DNA of 64,000 nucleotides from Polaromonas sp. (GTDB taxonomy: Bacteria; Pseudomonadota; Gammaproteobacteria; Burkholderiales; Burkholderiaceae_C): NCBI GenBank assembly GCA_013297865.1, contig JAAFIP010000007.1:226013-290012 (forward strand), read 5' to 3'. Made by a program: the position numbers and the translations under genes. Below the pieces are notes generated by a model. That model worked only from the letters and a program-made list of their open reading frames with translations, made no database searches and was not told the DNA's origin. Each line of letters begins with the position of its first letter. Position 1 is the stretch's first letter. Positions 56,973 through 64,000 of this stretch are shown here, piece by piece.

Positions 56973-56990
56973 TTCAGTATCTCCTTGGCA

Positions 56991-57920
56991 TCAGGCGCGG
57001 TCGGCTACACGCTCGCCCAGCAGGCCCGAGGGGCGCAGGGTCAACATGCAGATCAGTACGATAAAGGCCAGAATGTCCACATAGTGGCTGCCCAGCACGC
57101 CCCCAGTCAGCGTGCCCAGATAGCCCGCGCCCAGCGACTCGATCAGGCCCAGCAGCACACCGCCCACCACGGCACCGGCCAGGTTGCCAATGCCGCCAAA
57201 CACAGCAGCCGTAAAGGCTTTGAGGCCCGGCAAGAAGCCCATGGTGTGGTTGACCGTGCCGTAGTTGGCAGCCCACATCACCCCAGCAATGGCGGCCAAA
57301 ATCGCGCCAATGATGAAGGTGGCTGAGATCACCACGTCGGGCTTGACACCCATCAAGGCGGCCACGCGCGGGTTTTCGGCTGTGGCGCGCATGGCGCGGC
57401 CCAGGTTGGTGCGGTGCACTACATACATCAGCGCTGACAGGGCTACGCAGGTGGTGGCCAGGATGATGATCTGCGTGAGGGTGATCACTGCGCCGCCAAT
57501 CTCATACGGTACGGGCGGCAGCAAATTGGGGTAGGGCTTGTAGTTGGGCTTCCAGATGATCATGGCCAGGGTCTGCAGCAGGATGCTCATACCTATGGCA
57601 CTGATCAGCGGGGCCAGGCGCGGGCTGTTGCGCAGGGGGCGGTAGGCCACCTTTTCAATCGTGAAGTTCAGCGCCGCGCAGACCACGCAGGCAATGATCA
57701 GGGCCAGCAGCAAAATCAGCCAGCCGGGCGTGCCGGGCATGGACTCGCGCATCATGCCAATCACGCTCCAGCTGGTCAGCGCGCCCACCATCAGCACCTC
57801 GCCGTGGGCAAAATTGATCAGGTTGATGATGCCGTACACCATGGTATAGCCGAGTGCGACTAGGGCGTACATACTGCCGAGGACCAGACCGTTGATGATC
57901 TGTTGCAGCAAAATTTCCAT
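56991..57920 (-). CDS. livH: Branched-chain amino acid ABC transporter permease LivH
   Basis: A 309-residue permease starting MEILLQQIINGLVLGSMYAL, the family N-terminus; in-frame upstream codons have no similarity. NLINFAHGEVLMVGAL, GVKPDVVISATFIIGA and FGGIGNLAGAVVGG are visible. A GGAG ribosome binding site lies upstream. It is the first gene of livHMGF, a leucine/isoleucine/valine or related importer. Confidence 0.94.
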   Translation of the reverse strand: MEILLQQIINGLVLGSMYALVALGYTMVYGIINLINFAHGEVLMVGALTSWSVIGMMRESMPGTPGWLILLLALIIACVVCAALNFTIEKVAYRPLRNSPRLAPLISAIGMSILLQTLAMIIWKPNYKPYPNLLPPVPYEIGGAVITLTQIIILATTCVALSALMYVVHRTNLGRAMRATAENPRVAALMGVKPDVVISATFIIGAILAAIAGVMWAANYGTVNHTMGFLPGLKAFTAAVFGGIGNLAGAVVGGVLLGLIESLGAGYLGTLTGGVLGSHYVDILAFIVLICMLTLRPSGLLGERVADRA

Positions 57921-58133
57921 GAATTGTTCTCCAAAACTGTAGGCCAGTATGACGGGTGTTGTCTTGTCGGGCAAATTGCCCGCGGCTTATTGACTGGCTA
58001 GCAAAAAACCCGCCAGTTGTTGACTTGTGGTCGCAGCTTGCGGGTTAGTGTCGGGATTGTATCCAAGGGTGAATGCTTTAAGCCACTCTGCCCCGCTGGC
58101 CATGGCCGGGTTTACCCTGTTGAAATGCCTAGT

Positions 58134-58168
58134 ATCAGCGGCTTTGGGCTTGCATCAGCGCCGCTGAT
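58134..58168. repeat. Inverted repeat upstream of livH
   Basis: ATCAGCGGC (58134-58142) and GCCGCTGAT (58160-58168) form a perfect nine-base stem with a 17-base loop. No T run follows. The rest of the 291-base gap between livH and the MIOX gene shows nothing recognisable. Confidence 0.45.
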
Positions 58169-58211
58169 GGTTTCAGGGTTTCAGATGGTGTAACTTATTT
58201 GCCAAGGCTGG

Positions 58212-59042
58212 CTAAAACTGCAACTGCGCAGGCAGGTATTTGGCCATCAGGTCTTCGTAATAAGGCTTGAGCGCGGCCAAAGACGGAGGTTTGGGGTTTT
58301 TGGAATACAAATCGTAGGGGTTGAACTTCTGCACCCAGGGCTTGAGCGCTTCGTCATGTGCATTGCTCAGGTGCTGGTACTGCCCCTCGCGGTGCCAGGC
58401 ATAAAAGCTGTGATAGCGCACCATATAGAGCGCGGGCTCGGGCAAATAGGGCTTGAGCAGGTGGTACAGGTATTCGTCATGGCCCCAGGACATATGCACC
58501 GCGTCCAGCCCGCAGTGGGGGCTGTAGACGCCGTAGTCAGTGTTGTAGCGCGCGTCCTGCGCATCGGGGCTGAGCGCAAAAAACTCGGGGTAGACGATTT
58601 TGTCACTGGGCCTGCAGCCCACAGGAAAGGTGTCGCCCACCACGGCCCACTGCGGCTCGCCAAACAGGCACAGCACTTTGCCCAGGTCGTGGATAAAGCC
58701 GGTCAGCACAAACCAGTCGGGGTGGCCGTCGGCGCGAATGGCCTCGGCCGTTTGCAGCAGGTGCATGATCTGCGGCAGCTCGGTGTCGGGGTCCGACTCA
58801 TCCACCAGGGTGTTTAAAAAGTCCAGGCCTTCCCAGGGCGTCATGCTGCGCTGCTGAAACTGCAGCCAATGCGCTTTTTTCTGCTGCACAAAGGCGTAGG
58901 TCTGGTGCTGGTGGTTGTTGCGGTAGAAGGTGCGCACGCGGTCGATGCCGGGCTTGTCGTAGTCGCGGTAGGCCTGCTGCGCGGCCGTGCTGGCAAGGTG
59001 CGCGTTGTCTGTGGCTAAGGCGGTAAGAGAGTCGGCGCTCAT
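58212..59042 (-). CDS. Inositol oxygenase (MIOX) family protein
   Basis: A 276-residue protein of the myo-inositol oxygenase family, which in animals opens myo-inositol to D-glucuronate using a di-iron site. All six iron ligands can be placed: H94 (LPQIMHLLQTAE), H118 and D119 (FIHDLGK), H188 (MSWGHDEYLY), H211 (RYHSFYAWH) and D244 (FNPYDLYSK). NTDYGVYSPHCGLDAVHMSWG is the family signature region. No inositol or glucuronate genes are adjacent, so the substrate is not proven. It is monocistronic. Confidence 0.88.
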   Translation of the reverse strand: MSADSLTALATDNAHLASTAAQQAYRDYDKPGIDRVRTFYRNNHQHQTYAFVQQKKAHWLQFQQRSMTPWEGLDFLNTLVDESDPDTELPQIMHLLQTAEAIRADGHPDWFVLTGFIHDLGKVLCLFGEPQWAVVGDTFPVGCRPSDKIVYPEFFALSPDAQDARYNTDYGVYSPHCGLDAVHMSWGHDEYLYHLLKPYLPEPALYMVRYHSFYAWHREGQYQHLSNAHDEALKPWVQKFNPYDLYSKNPKPPSLAALKPYYEDLMAKYLPAQLQF

Positions 59043-59119
59043 GGAAATTCTCCTGGCAGATAACCTATTATGCAGCCCGCTGCGCCATGCTGTGAGCGGC
59101 CCCGTCAGCGTGTCTTAGA

Positions 59120-60406
59120 TCAGCCTTTTTGCTGATTGCGCGCTTTCAGCTCGCGCAGCTTGTCGGCTATCTTGATCTCCAGGCCGCGCTCTACCGGGCG
59201 GTAAAACTCGGCCTGCATGCCGTCGGGCAGATAGGTCTCGCCTGCGGCAAAGCCGCCTTCTTCGTTGTGGGCGTAGCGGTAGCCTTTGCCGTAGTCCAGC
59301 TCTTTCATGAGCTTGGTGGGCGCGTTGCGCAGGTGCATGGGCACGGGGCGGGTGCCGTCTTTTTTGATCCAGGCCTTGGCCTCGTTATAGGCCGTGTACA
59401 CCGCGTTGCTCTTGGGGGCCATGGCCAGATAGATGGCGCATTCGGCCAGCGCCAGCTCGCCTTCGGGCGATCCCAGGCGCTCGTACACCTCGGCCGCGTC
59501 CAGCGCCAGGCGCAGGGCGCGCGGGTCGGCCAGGCCTATGTCTTCGGCCGCCATGCGAATCAGCCGCCTGGCCATATATTTAGGCTCGGCCCCGCCGTCC
59601 AGCATGCGCACCAGCCAGTAGAGCGCGGCGTCGGGGTCAGAGCCGCGCACGCTTTTGTGCAGCGCGCTGATGGTGTCGTAGAACTGCTCGCCACCCTTGT
59701 CGTAGCGGCGCATGCGCTCGCCCAACACTTTGGTCAGCCAGGCGTCGGTGATGGTGCCCACCTTTTCCTTCGCAGCAGCCACATACAGCGTCTCCAGCGT
59801 GTTCAGCAGCCGCCGCGCGTCGCCATCAGCATAGGCTATCAATTTGTCCAATGCTATTTTTTCTATAGCTGCCCCCGCGATATTCTGTTGGGCTCGGGCC
59901 ACTATTTGTTCTAAATCGGCGCTCTGCAGCGGCTGCAGCACATACACCGCGGCGCGCGACAGCAAGGCCGAGTTCACCTCAAAACTCGGGTTCTCCGTGG
60001 TGGCGCCAATAAAGGTGAACAGCCCGTTTTCCACATGCGGCAAAAACGCATCCTGCTGGCTTTTGTTAAAGCGATGCACCTCGTCCACAAACATGATGGT
60101 GCGCCGCCCCTGGCCCTGCCAAATGGTGGCCTGCTCCACCGCCTCGCGAATATCCTTCACCCCACCCAGCGTGGCGCTGATGGTGATGAAGTGCGCATCA
60201 AACGCATCCGCCATCAACCGCGCAATCGTCGTCTTGCCCACCCCCGGCGGCCCCCAGAGAATGCAGCTGTGCGGCACCCCCGACTCAAACGCCACCCGCA
60301 GCGCCATCCCCTCGCCCAGCAGGTGCTGCTGCCCAATCACTTCGCTCAAGGTCTTAGGCCGCAACTGCTCAGCCAGTGGCGTGTGGGAGGGCGGGGTTGG
60401 GGTCAT
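59120..60406 (-). CDS. rarA: Replication-associated recombination protein A (AAA+ ATPase)
   Basis: A 428-residue RarA/MgsA/WRNIP1-family ATPase that acts at stalled forks. Walker A GPPGVGKTT follows CILW, with Walker B FVDEVHRFNKSQQD, sensor GATTENPSFEVN and the C-terminal tetramerisation region. A copy of the dispersed repeat at 59864-59900 encodes RAQQNIAGAAIEKI in the linker before DGDARRLLNTLE, where E. coli RarA has an unrelated variable sequence as I recall it. The start MTPTPPSHTPLAEQLRPKTL matches the family. Confidence 0.94.
   Translation of the reverse strand: MTPTPPSHTPLAEQLRPKTLSEVIGQQHLLGEGMALRVAFESGVPHSCILWGPPGVGKTTIARLMADAFDAHFITISATLGGVKDIREAVEQATIWQGQGRRTIMFVDEVHRFNKSQQDAFLPHVENGLFTFIGATTENPSFEVNSALLSRAAVYVLQPLQSADLEQIVARAQQNIAGAAIEKIALDKLIAYADGDARRLLNTLETLYVAAAKEKVGTITDAWLTKVLGERMRRYDKGGEQFYDTISALHKSVRGSDPDAALYWLVRMLDGGAEPKYMARRLIRMAAEDIGLADPRALRLALDAAEVYERLGSPEGELALAECAIYLAMAPKSNAVYTAYNEAKAWIKKDGTRPVPMHLRNAPTKLMKELDYGKGYRYAHNEEGGFAAGETYLPDGMQAEFYRPVERGLEIKIADKLRELKARNQQKG
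59864..59900 (+). repeat. Dispersed repeat copy 11, inside rarA
   Basis: Core with one change (CTGTTGGG). rarA runs on the minus strand, so the repeat is translated in the same sense and frame as in pgi and nif3, giving NIAGAAI. Confidence 0.8.
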
Positions 60407-60481
60407 GCGAGGTATTTTAGGCGGCCGGGGGTTTGCAGGGGGTTTGTGGCTGGTTTTGAGGTGTTTTTATAGACTAAATCG

Positions 60482-60518
60482 GGCTCCAGGCCAATAGAAT
60501 ATCGCGGGAGCAGCTATT
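60482..60518 (-). repeat. Dispersed repeat copy 12, left edge of island 2
   Basis: Minus orientation. The match to copy 13 extends from GTTTTTATA at about 60462 to AAAAACGTAGTGAA at about 60532, about 71 bases with eight differences. From here to 60709 no gene is visible. Confidence 0.9.
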
Positions 60519-60708
60519 AAAAACGTAGTGAATTCATGGAATTTAGATCACAAGTGGTTAGCACATGCGCTGCATCCAGCAGGCTGGCTGTGTTGCGTTC
60601 TGCAATAATCATTTAAAACCGATACTACAAGCCATTATTAGGAGTATTTGATGCTCAGATTGAATTGCTACCGCACTTATAGACCGCAGGTTTTGCGGTC
60701 TACATTAC

Positions 60709-60720
60709 GTTAGATGGCAT
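60709..60720 (+). other. Integron-type cassette boundary (core site GTTAGAT)
   Basis: GTTAGAT fits the integron core-site consensus GTTRRRY. The 11 bases after the G (TTAGATGGCAT) are the exact reverse complement of ATGCCATCTAA at 61033-61043, as expected for the two ends of one excisable cassette. A perfect hairpin (TAGACCGCA/TGCGGTCTA) lies just upstream at about 60679-60701. Confidence 0.65.
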
Positions 60721-61027
60721 GGAAGTCTTCGCTCTGCTCCTGCTCGCGTTCTTCGGTGTCGGCTTCGCTGCGGGCGCGTTCTTGAATCATCCCGAAGAAC
60801 TGCCGGCGCCGCGGGCTCGGAGCATTCTCCTAGGTGGTTGGATTGGGTGGACCGTTCTCTGCGCCGCACTACTCTACTTGGCGCACAGTGGCCTCTGCCC
60901 ACCTGGCGGCTGCATTGGAGTGGCAGTGGGGGTTGCCTGGATAGGCGTAGCCATCCTTTGGGTGGTTGGGGGAGCCTGCACCACCGCTGGTCTCTACACT
61001 GCGCGTAACTATCTGAGGAAACACTAG
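60719..61027 (+). CDS. Small membrane protein, first cassette gene
   Basis: A 102-residue protein with three predicted membrane helices (about 3-20, 38-57, 66-90) and a short charged C-terminus (ARNYLRKH). No family is recognised. The ATG starts ten bases after the cassette boundary, so there is no room for a normal ribosome binding site, a feature of many cassette genes. The stop is followed by a complementary cassette end and an attC-like site. Confidence 0.65.
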   Translation: MEVFALLLLAFFGVGFAAGAFLNHPEELPAPRARSILLGGWIGWTVLCAALLYLAHSGLCPPGGCIGVAVGVAWIGVAILWVVGGACTTAGLYTARNYLRKH

Positions 61028-61037
61028 TGTCGATGCC

Positions 61038-61119
61038 ATCTAAAAGGTCGTTCGAAGCGGACACTCAGCGGCATTGCAGCGCGAGGCCGCTGCCTGCCGG
61101 TCAACTCCGACTGTTATGC
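61038..61119 (+). other. attC-like recombination site between cassettes 1 and 2
   Basis: About 82 bases running from ATCTAAA to GTTATGC, with an imperfect inverted centre (GTCGTTCGAAGCGGA, then CCGGTCAACTCCGAC). The left end complements the start of cassette 1. Start of cassette 2 is 61114. Confidence 0.65.
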
Positions 61120-61126
61120 CGCACAA

Positions 61127-61783
61127 ATGACACCCGCTGACCACCCCAGCGTTTTCGCGGAACTCGGCATCCCGGAACTTCCGGGCCTTCCGACGTCCGA
61201 GGATCAACTGTTTTCAACCCAGGAGGACTGGTGGAACAACGCCTGCATGAACTGGTCGTCGTCGGGCTGGAGTTTGTACGCGTCCGGCTACAAGGACGCT
61301 GCGGACGCTTTGGTCACGAAGGTTGAGGAGCGCTCCACCAACCAAGACACTTTTGTGTATCCCGTGCTGTTCTTGTATCGCCAGTACCTTGAGCTCCAGC
61401 TAAAGATGATGGTTCGAACGCTGAGACACTTACAGGGCATCGGACGAGATTTTCCAAAGGGTCACAAGATTGATGTGCTTTGGACTGAAGCAGAGAAGCT
61501 ACTTCGTAAGGCGTTCCCTGAACAGTCGACGGTCGAACTTGTCGAGACTGGCCGGCTCATTCACGAATTCGCACATGTTGATCCTTTGTCCACGGCATTC
61601 AGGTACCCGGTCGACAATGATGGGAATCCCTCGCTTCCCGGCATCAAGTACATCAATCTCAGAAATGTTCGCGAGGTGATGGACAAGATCGCAATGTTGC
61701 TCGACGGTGCGTATTCGATGGCCTATGAGTATCTCCAACACAAATTGGAAATGGAACGGGAATTCCGCGATGAAGCGTACTGA
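61127..61783 (+). CDS. Unrecognised 218-residue protein, second cassette gene
   Basis: I do not recognise a named family. It is probably soluble and mainly helical, with FVYPVLFLYRQYLELQLKMM and GHKIDVLWTEAEKLLRKAF, a pattern seen in some HEPN-like helical proteins. The key RxxxxH of catalytic HEPN domains is not clear. The ATG lies 13 bases after the cassette boundary. The cassette's two ends, TTATGCCGCAC and GTGCGGCCTAA, are complementary at 10 of 11 positions. Confidence 0.65.
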   Translation: MTPADHPSVFAELGIPELPGLPTSEDQLFSTQEDWWNNACMNWSSSGWSLYASGYKDAADALVTKVEERSTNQDTFVYPVLFLYRQYLELQLKMMVRTLRHLQGIGRDFPKGHKIDVLWTEAEKLLRKAFPEQSTVELVETGRLIHEFAHVDPLSTAFRYPVDNDGNPSLPGIKYINLRNVREVMDKIAMLLDGAYSMAYEYLQHKLEMEREFRDEAY

Positions 61784-61792
61784 GCGAGTGCG

Positions 61793-61851
61793 GCCTAACC
61801 CCATCATTCGAGCCTACAGACTGTGGCTGCAGTTCAATCCCGACGCTAGCG
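61793..61851 (+). other. Possible degenerate attC site after cassette 2
   Basis: It starts with GCCTAAC, a good RYYYAAC core, and continues with GAGCC and GGCTGCAGTTC arms. The right end would be GCTAGCG, one base off GTTRRRY. At 59 bases the length is typical of short attC sites. Confidence 0.45.
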
Positions 61852-61867
61852 CTTACAACTTACACAT

Positions 61868-63634
61868 ATGACTATTCTCATTCCCAATTTGGCTATCGCT
61901 GGTTACCGCAGCTTCGGAAAGAAGCCTCAGTACTTCGAGCGATTCACGAAAGTGAACATCTTCATCGGCCAAAACAACGCAGGTAAGTCCAATGTCCTAC
62001 GGTTTTTACATGAAATCTACTCACAGGTCGCTGGCAGGGAGCACCTGACGTTTGACTCATTGGCTAAGCACCTGCCTGACCAACCACCCATCCTTCTCGG
62101 AATAGGGGAAGAAATAGATAGAACAGATCCTAAGCGCCCGATACTAGCGAACATTCATAGGCTAGTTGCGGGAATTCAGAATCAACAGCAGAAGAATATC
62201 GCGGCATCCATATTTGGAAAATTATTCTCCGAAAAGGCGCGAATTGATCAAACAACATTATGTTGGACTCTACTGACACTTCCTGATCGCAAGGATATTC
62301 AGGAATCTTGGTCCAAGGCCGTAAAAGCACTTCAAGACAGAGAGGTTCAAGAGGTCTGGGGCATACTTACCGCAATGACAGGTGGCGATAGACAATATCA
62401 CTGGGAGCCAAAAGTTCTTGAGCGAATGCCCGCTACCGCTACCGCCGTGAAGACGCAAATGATCCCTGCAATTCGACAAATCGGAATCAAAGGAAGCGCT
62501 TCGGACGGATTCGATGGCGCTGGAATAATTGAAAGAGTTGCAAAGCTGCAGAACCCCGATGTACACAGCCAAAATAGCCGTCAGAGATTTGATGCCATTA
62601 GAGACTTCTTGCGTGACGTCGTCGACCGACCGGACGCAACTATCGAAGTTCCATACGAGAGGGATACGATTTTGGTGCATATGGATGGGAAAGTACTTCC
62701 AATCGAGTCCCTTGGGTCAGGCATTCATGAAGTAATCATTCTGGCGTCGGCCGCCACAGTGCTGCAGGGCCACGCAGTATGCATTGAGGAGCCAGAATTG
62801 CATCTCAATCCGATTCTTCAGAAGAAGCTACTTCGATATCTTGCGCAGCACACCAAGAACCAATATTTCATCACGACGCATTCTGCAGCGCTCATGGACA
62901 CACCTGGTGCAGAGATTTATCACGTCCGTCTGAATCGTGGCGCATCGATTGTAGAGCGGGCAACAACCGATGAGCAACGTTCTGCGGTCTGTGAAGACTT
63001 AGGGTATCACCCATCGGATTTACTTCAGGCAAATTGTGTCGTTTGGGTGGAAGGTCCTTCTGATCGGATTTATTTGAATTGGTGGCTCCGCAGCCTCTCT
63101 TCAGACCTCGTGGAAGGAATTCACTACAGCATCATGTTTTACGGCGGCCGCCTCGCAGCACATCTTTCGCAAGCACCAGACAGCTCAGAAATTAATGACT
63201 TCATTTCACTTCGACGTCTGAACCGAAGGGGAGTGATGATAATCGACAGTGATCGCAACAAGCCACGTCAACCAATAAATGCGACTAAGCAAAGACTGCA
63301 GCAGGAGTTTGATTCTGGACCAGGCCATTCATGGATCACTGATGGACGCGAAATTGAGAATTATCTGCTGGCGCAGCAATTAAAGTCTGCGATTTCCGCG
63401 ATTCACCCAACGGCGACTCAGAGTGTTGGAGCCGGAAAATATGACAGCCTACTTCTTGTAAAGTCAGCGAAAGGAAGGGAGACGATCGCATCGAAGGTAG
63501 ATGTGGCTAAATACATCAGCAAAAATTTTGAGCCTGATTTAGACGTATTAGACTTGAAGAAGAGAATCGTCGCGCTGCGAAAGTTCATTCTTGAATCAAA
63601 CCCTACAACAGGCTCATCTGCCGATACGTCATAA
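61868..63634 (+). CDS. OLD-family ATP-dependent nuclease (ABC-type ATPase plus TOPRIM)
   Basis: A 588-residue protein. The N-terminal ATPase has Walker A GQNNAGKS (34-41), Walker B VCIEEPELHLNP and ITTHSAALMD. The C-terminal TOPRIM domain has VVWVEGPSDRIYLNWWL and MIIDSDRNKP, the acidic residues needed for metal binding. OLD nucleases include phage-interference proteins and GajA of the Gabija system. No UvrD-like helicase (GajB) is seen in the 366 bases left in the window, so a single-gene (class 1) OLD is more likely. GC is lower than in core genes. Confidence 0.85.
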   Translation: MTILIPNLAIAGYRSFGKKPQYFERFTKVNIFIGQNNAGKSNVLRFLHEIYSQVAGREHLTFDSLAKHLPDQPPILLGIGEEIDRTDPKRPILANIHRLVAGIQNQQQKNIAASIFGKLFSEKARIDQTTLCWTLLTLPDRKDIQESWSKAVKALQDREVQEVWGILTAMTGGDRQYHWEPKVLERMPATATAVKTQMIPAIRQIGIKGSASDGFDGAGIIERVAKLQNPDVHSQNSRQRFDAIRDFLRDVVDRPDATIEVPYERDTILVHMDGKVLPIESLGSGIHEVIILASAATVLQGHAVCIEEPELHLNPILQKKLLRYLAQHTKNQYFITTHSAALMDTPGAEIYHVRLNRGASIVERATTDEQRSAVCEDLGYHPSDLLQANCVVWVEGPSDRIYLNWWLRSLSSDLVEGIHYSIMFYGGRLAAHLSQAPDSSEINDFISLRRLNRRGVMIIDSDRNKPRQPINATKQRLQQEFDSGPGHSWITDGREIENYLLAQQLKSAISAIHPTATQSVGAGKYDSLLLVKSAKGRETIASKVDVAKYISKNFEPDLDVLDLKKRIVALRKFILESNPTTGSSADTS

Positions 63635-63758
63635 ATCTATGTATATGGGCTTCCCCAAAAGCACATGAGGCTGAACAATAGTGCGGCTGTATGGGAAATG
63701 CCTGCAGTTATATTGAAGTCATCTAAATTTCCCCGGGGCGTTTTTATAAATAAAATTT

Positions 63759-63795
63759 GGCTCTAGGCCAATAGAATATCGCGGGAGAAGCTATT
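63759..63795 (-). repeat. Dispersed repeat copy 13, right edge of island 2
   Basis: Same orientation as copy 12, with one change (GAGAAGC). The flanking match GTTTTTATA to AACGTAGTGAA extends to about 63809. Confidence 0.9.
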
Positions 63796-63797
63796 AA

Positions 63798-63977
63798 AAA
63801 CGTAGTGAACGTGCTCAAGGTCTGCTGCAGGCTACCAACAATCGCAAAGCGGCACATCACGCCGTTGCGGCCATGCTGACCTGCCCCCAAGATCAGCTAC
63901 GCATTGATTCAGAGTCCGGGGATGCAATCGTACTTGATTGCGAGGTTGATGCGCTATGTGCAGCATGCTGCACATAG
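63798..63977 (+). pseudogene. Possible 3' gene fragment abutting the repeat
   Basis: A frame without a normal start runs from the end of the repeat to a TAG at 63975. It encodes ERAQGLLQATNNRKAAHHAV, continuing with AAMLTCPQDQLRIDSESGDA and ending within the 30-base palindrome. The sequence looks protein-like but I do not recognise it. It could be the tail of a gene cut by the repeat or island, or chance. Confidence 0.3.
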
Positions 63978-63980
63978 CGC
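63951..63980. repeat. Perfect 30-base palindrome
   Basis: GCGCTATGTGCAGCA is followed directly by its exact reverse complement, with no loop. No T run follows within the window. It could be an operator, a recombination site or a transcript-end structure. Confidence 0.7.
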
Positions 63981-64000
63981 GCGGCAAACACGGCTGGAGG

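Noticed and set aside
62190..62215. Further copy of the dispersed repeat inside the OLD gene (AGAATATCGCGG)
   Set aside because: Only about 12 bases match and the conserved flanks are missing; probably chance.

Overview
The window reads as a chromosome segment of a betaproteobacterium, most likely Burkholderiales, family Comamonadaceae. The evidence is high GC through the core genes, the gene order nif3 / mscL / petABC / sspA / sspB, the block DUF721 / M23 peptidase / secA / argJ / DUF815 ATPase / mutT, and a Bug-type (TctC) binding protein. A short repeat, recognised by its core CCCGCGATATTCTATTGGGC, is scattered through the window in at least 13 copies. Its layout resembles small dispersed repeats I associate with this family from memory. 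I cannot name the genus.

Layout. 0-2.1 kb: two ATPases of a peptide/nickel-type ABC importer, whose other genes probably lie upstream. 2.3-3.4 kb: a DJ-1/PfpI protein and a ribbon-helix-helix protein. 3.5-21 kb: a sugar-metabolism locus with hexR, zwf, an AfuABC-like importer with two binding proteins, a glucose-type ABC importer (SBP, two permeases, ATPase), a DUF1479 oxygenase-like protein, transaldolase, pgi and a HAD phosphatase. Together these import sugars or sugar phosphates and feed the oxidative pentose phosphate / Entner-Doudoroff routes, probably under HexR. 21-31.6 kb: envelope and respiration genes (DegS-like protease, nif3, fasciclin protein, pdxA, mscL, cytochrome bc1, sspAB) and tRNA-Thr(UGU). 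31.6-38.9 kb: DUF721 protein, M23 peptidase, secA, argJ, DUF815 ATPase, mutT.

39-49.2 kb is an accessory island with visibly lower GC. It holds a broken fic gene and a minus-strand operon of eight genes with overlapping or nearly touching ends: MoxR-type AAA+ ATPase, unknown 339-aa protein, VWA protein with an N-terminal HExxH domain, radical SAM enzyme, unknown 195-aa protein, PaaK-like adenylate-forming ligase, PnuC and NadR. I do not recognise this combination as a named system and it is the best candidate here for something undescribed. The island lies between two same-orientation, nearly identical copies of the dispersed repeat.

49.2-60.4 kb returns to core-like genes: an NAD-dependent epimerase-like protein, a ferredoxin-reductase-like protein, a Bug receptor, a 7TM signalling protein with a degenerate GGDEF domain, livHMGF, a myo-inositol oxygenase family protein and rarA. 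60.5-63.8 kb is a second accessory island, again between two same-orientation copies of the repeat. It contains two integron-type gene cassettes (a small membrane protein and an unknown 218-aa protein), recognised by complementary cassette ends, followed by an OLD-family ATPase/nuclease. No integrase, transposase, rRNA or CRISPR array is visible.
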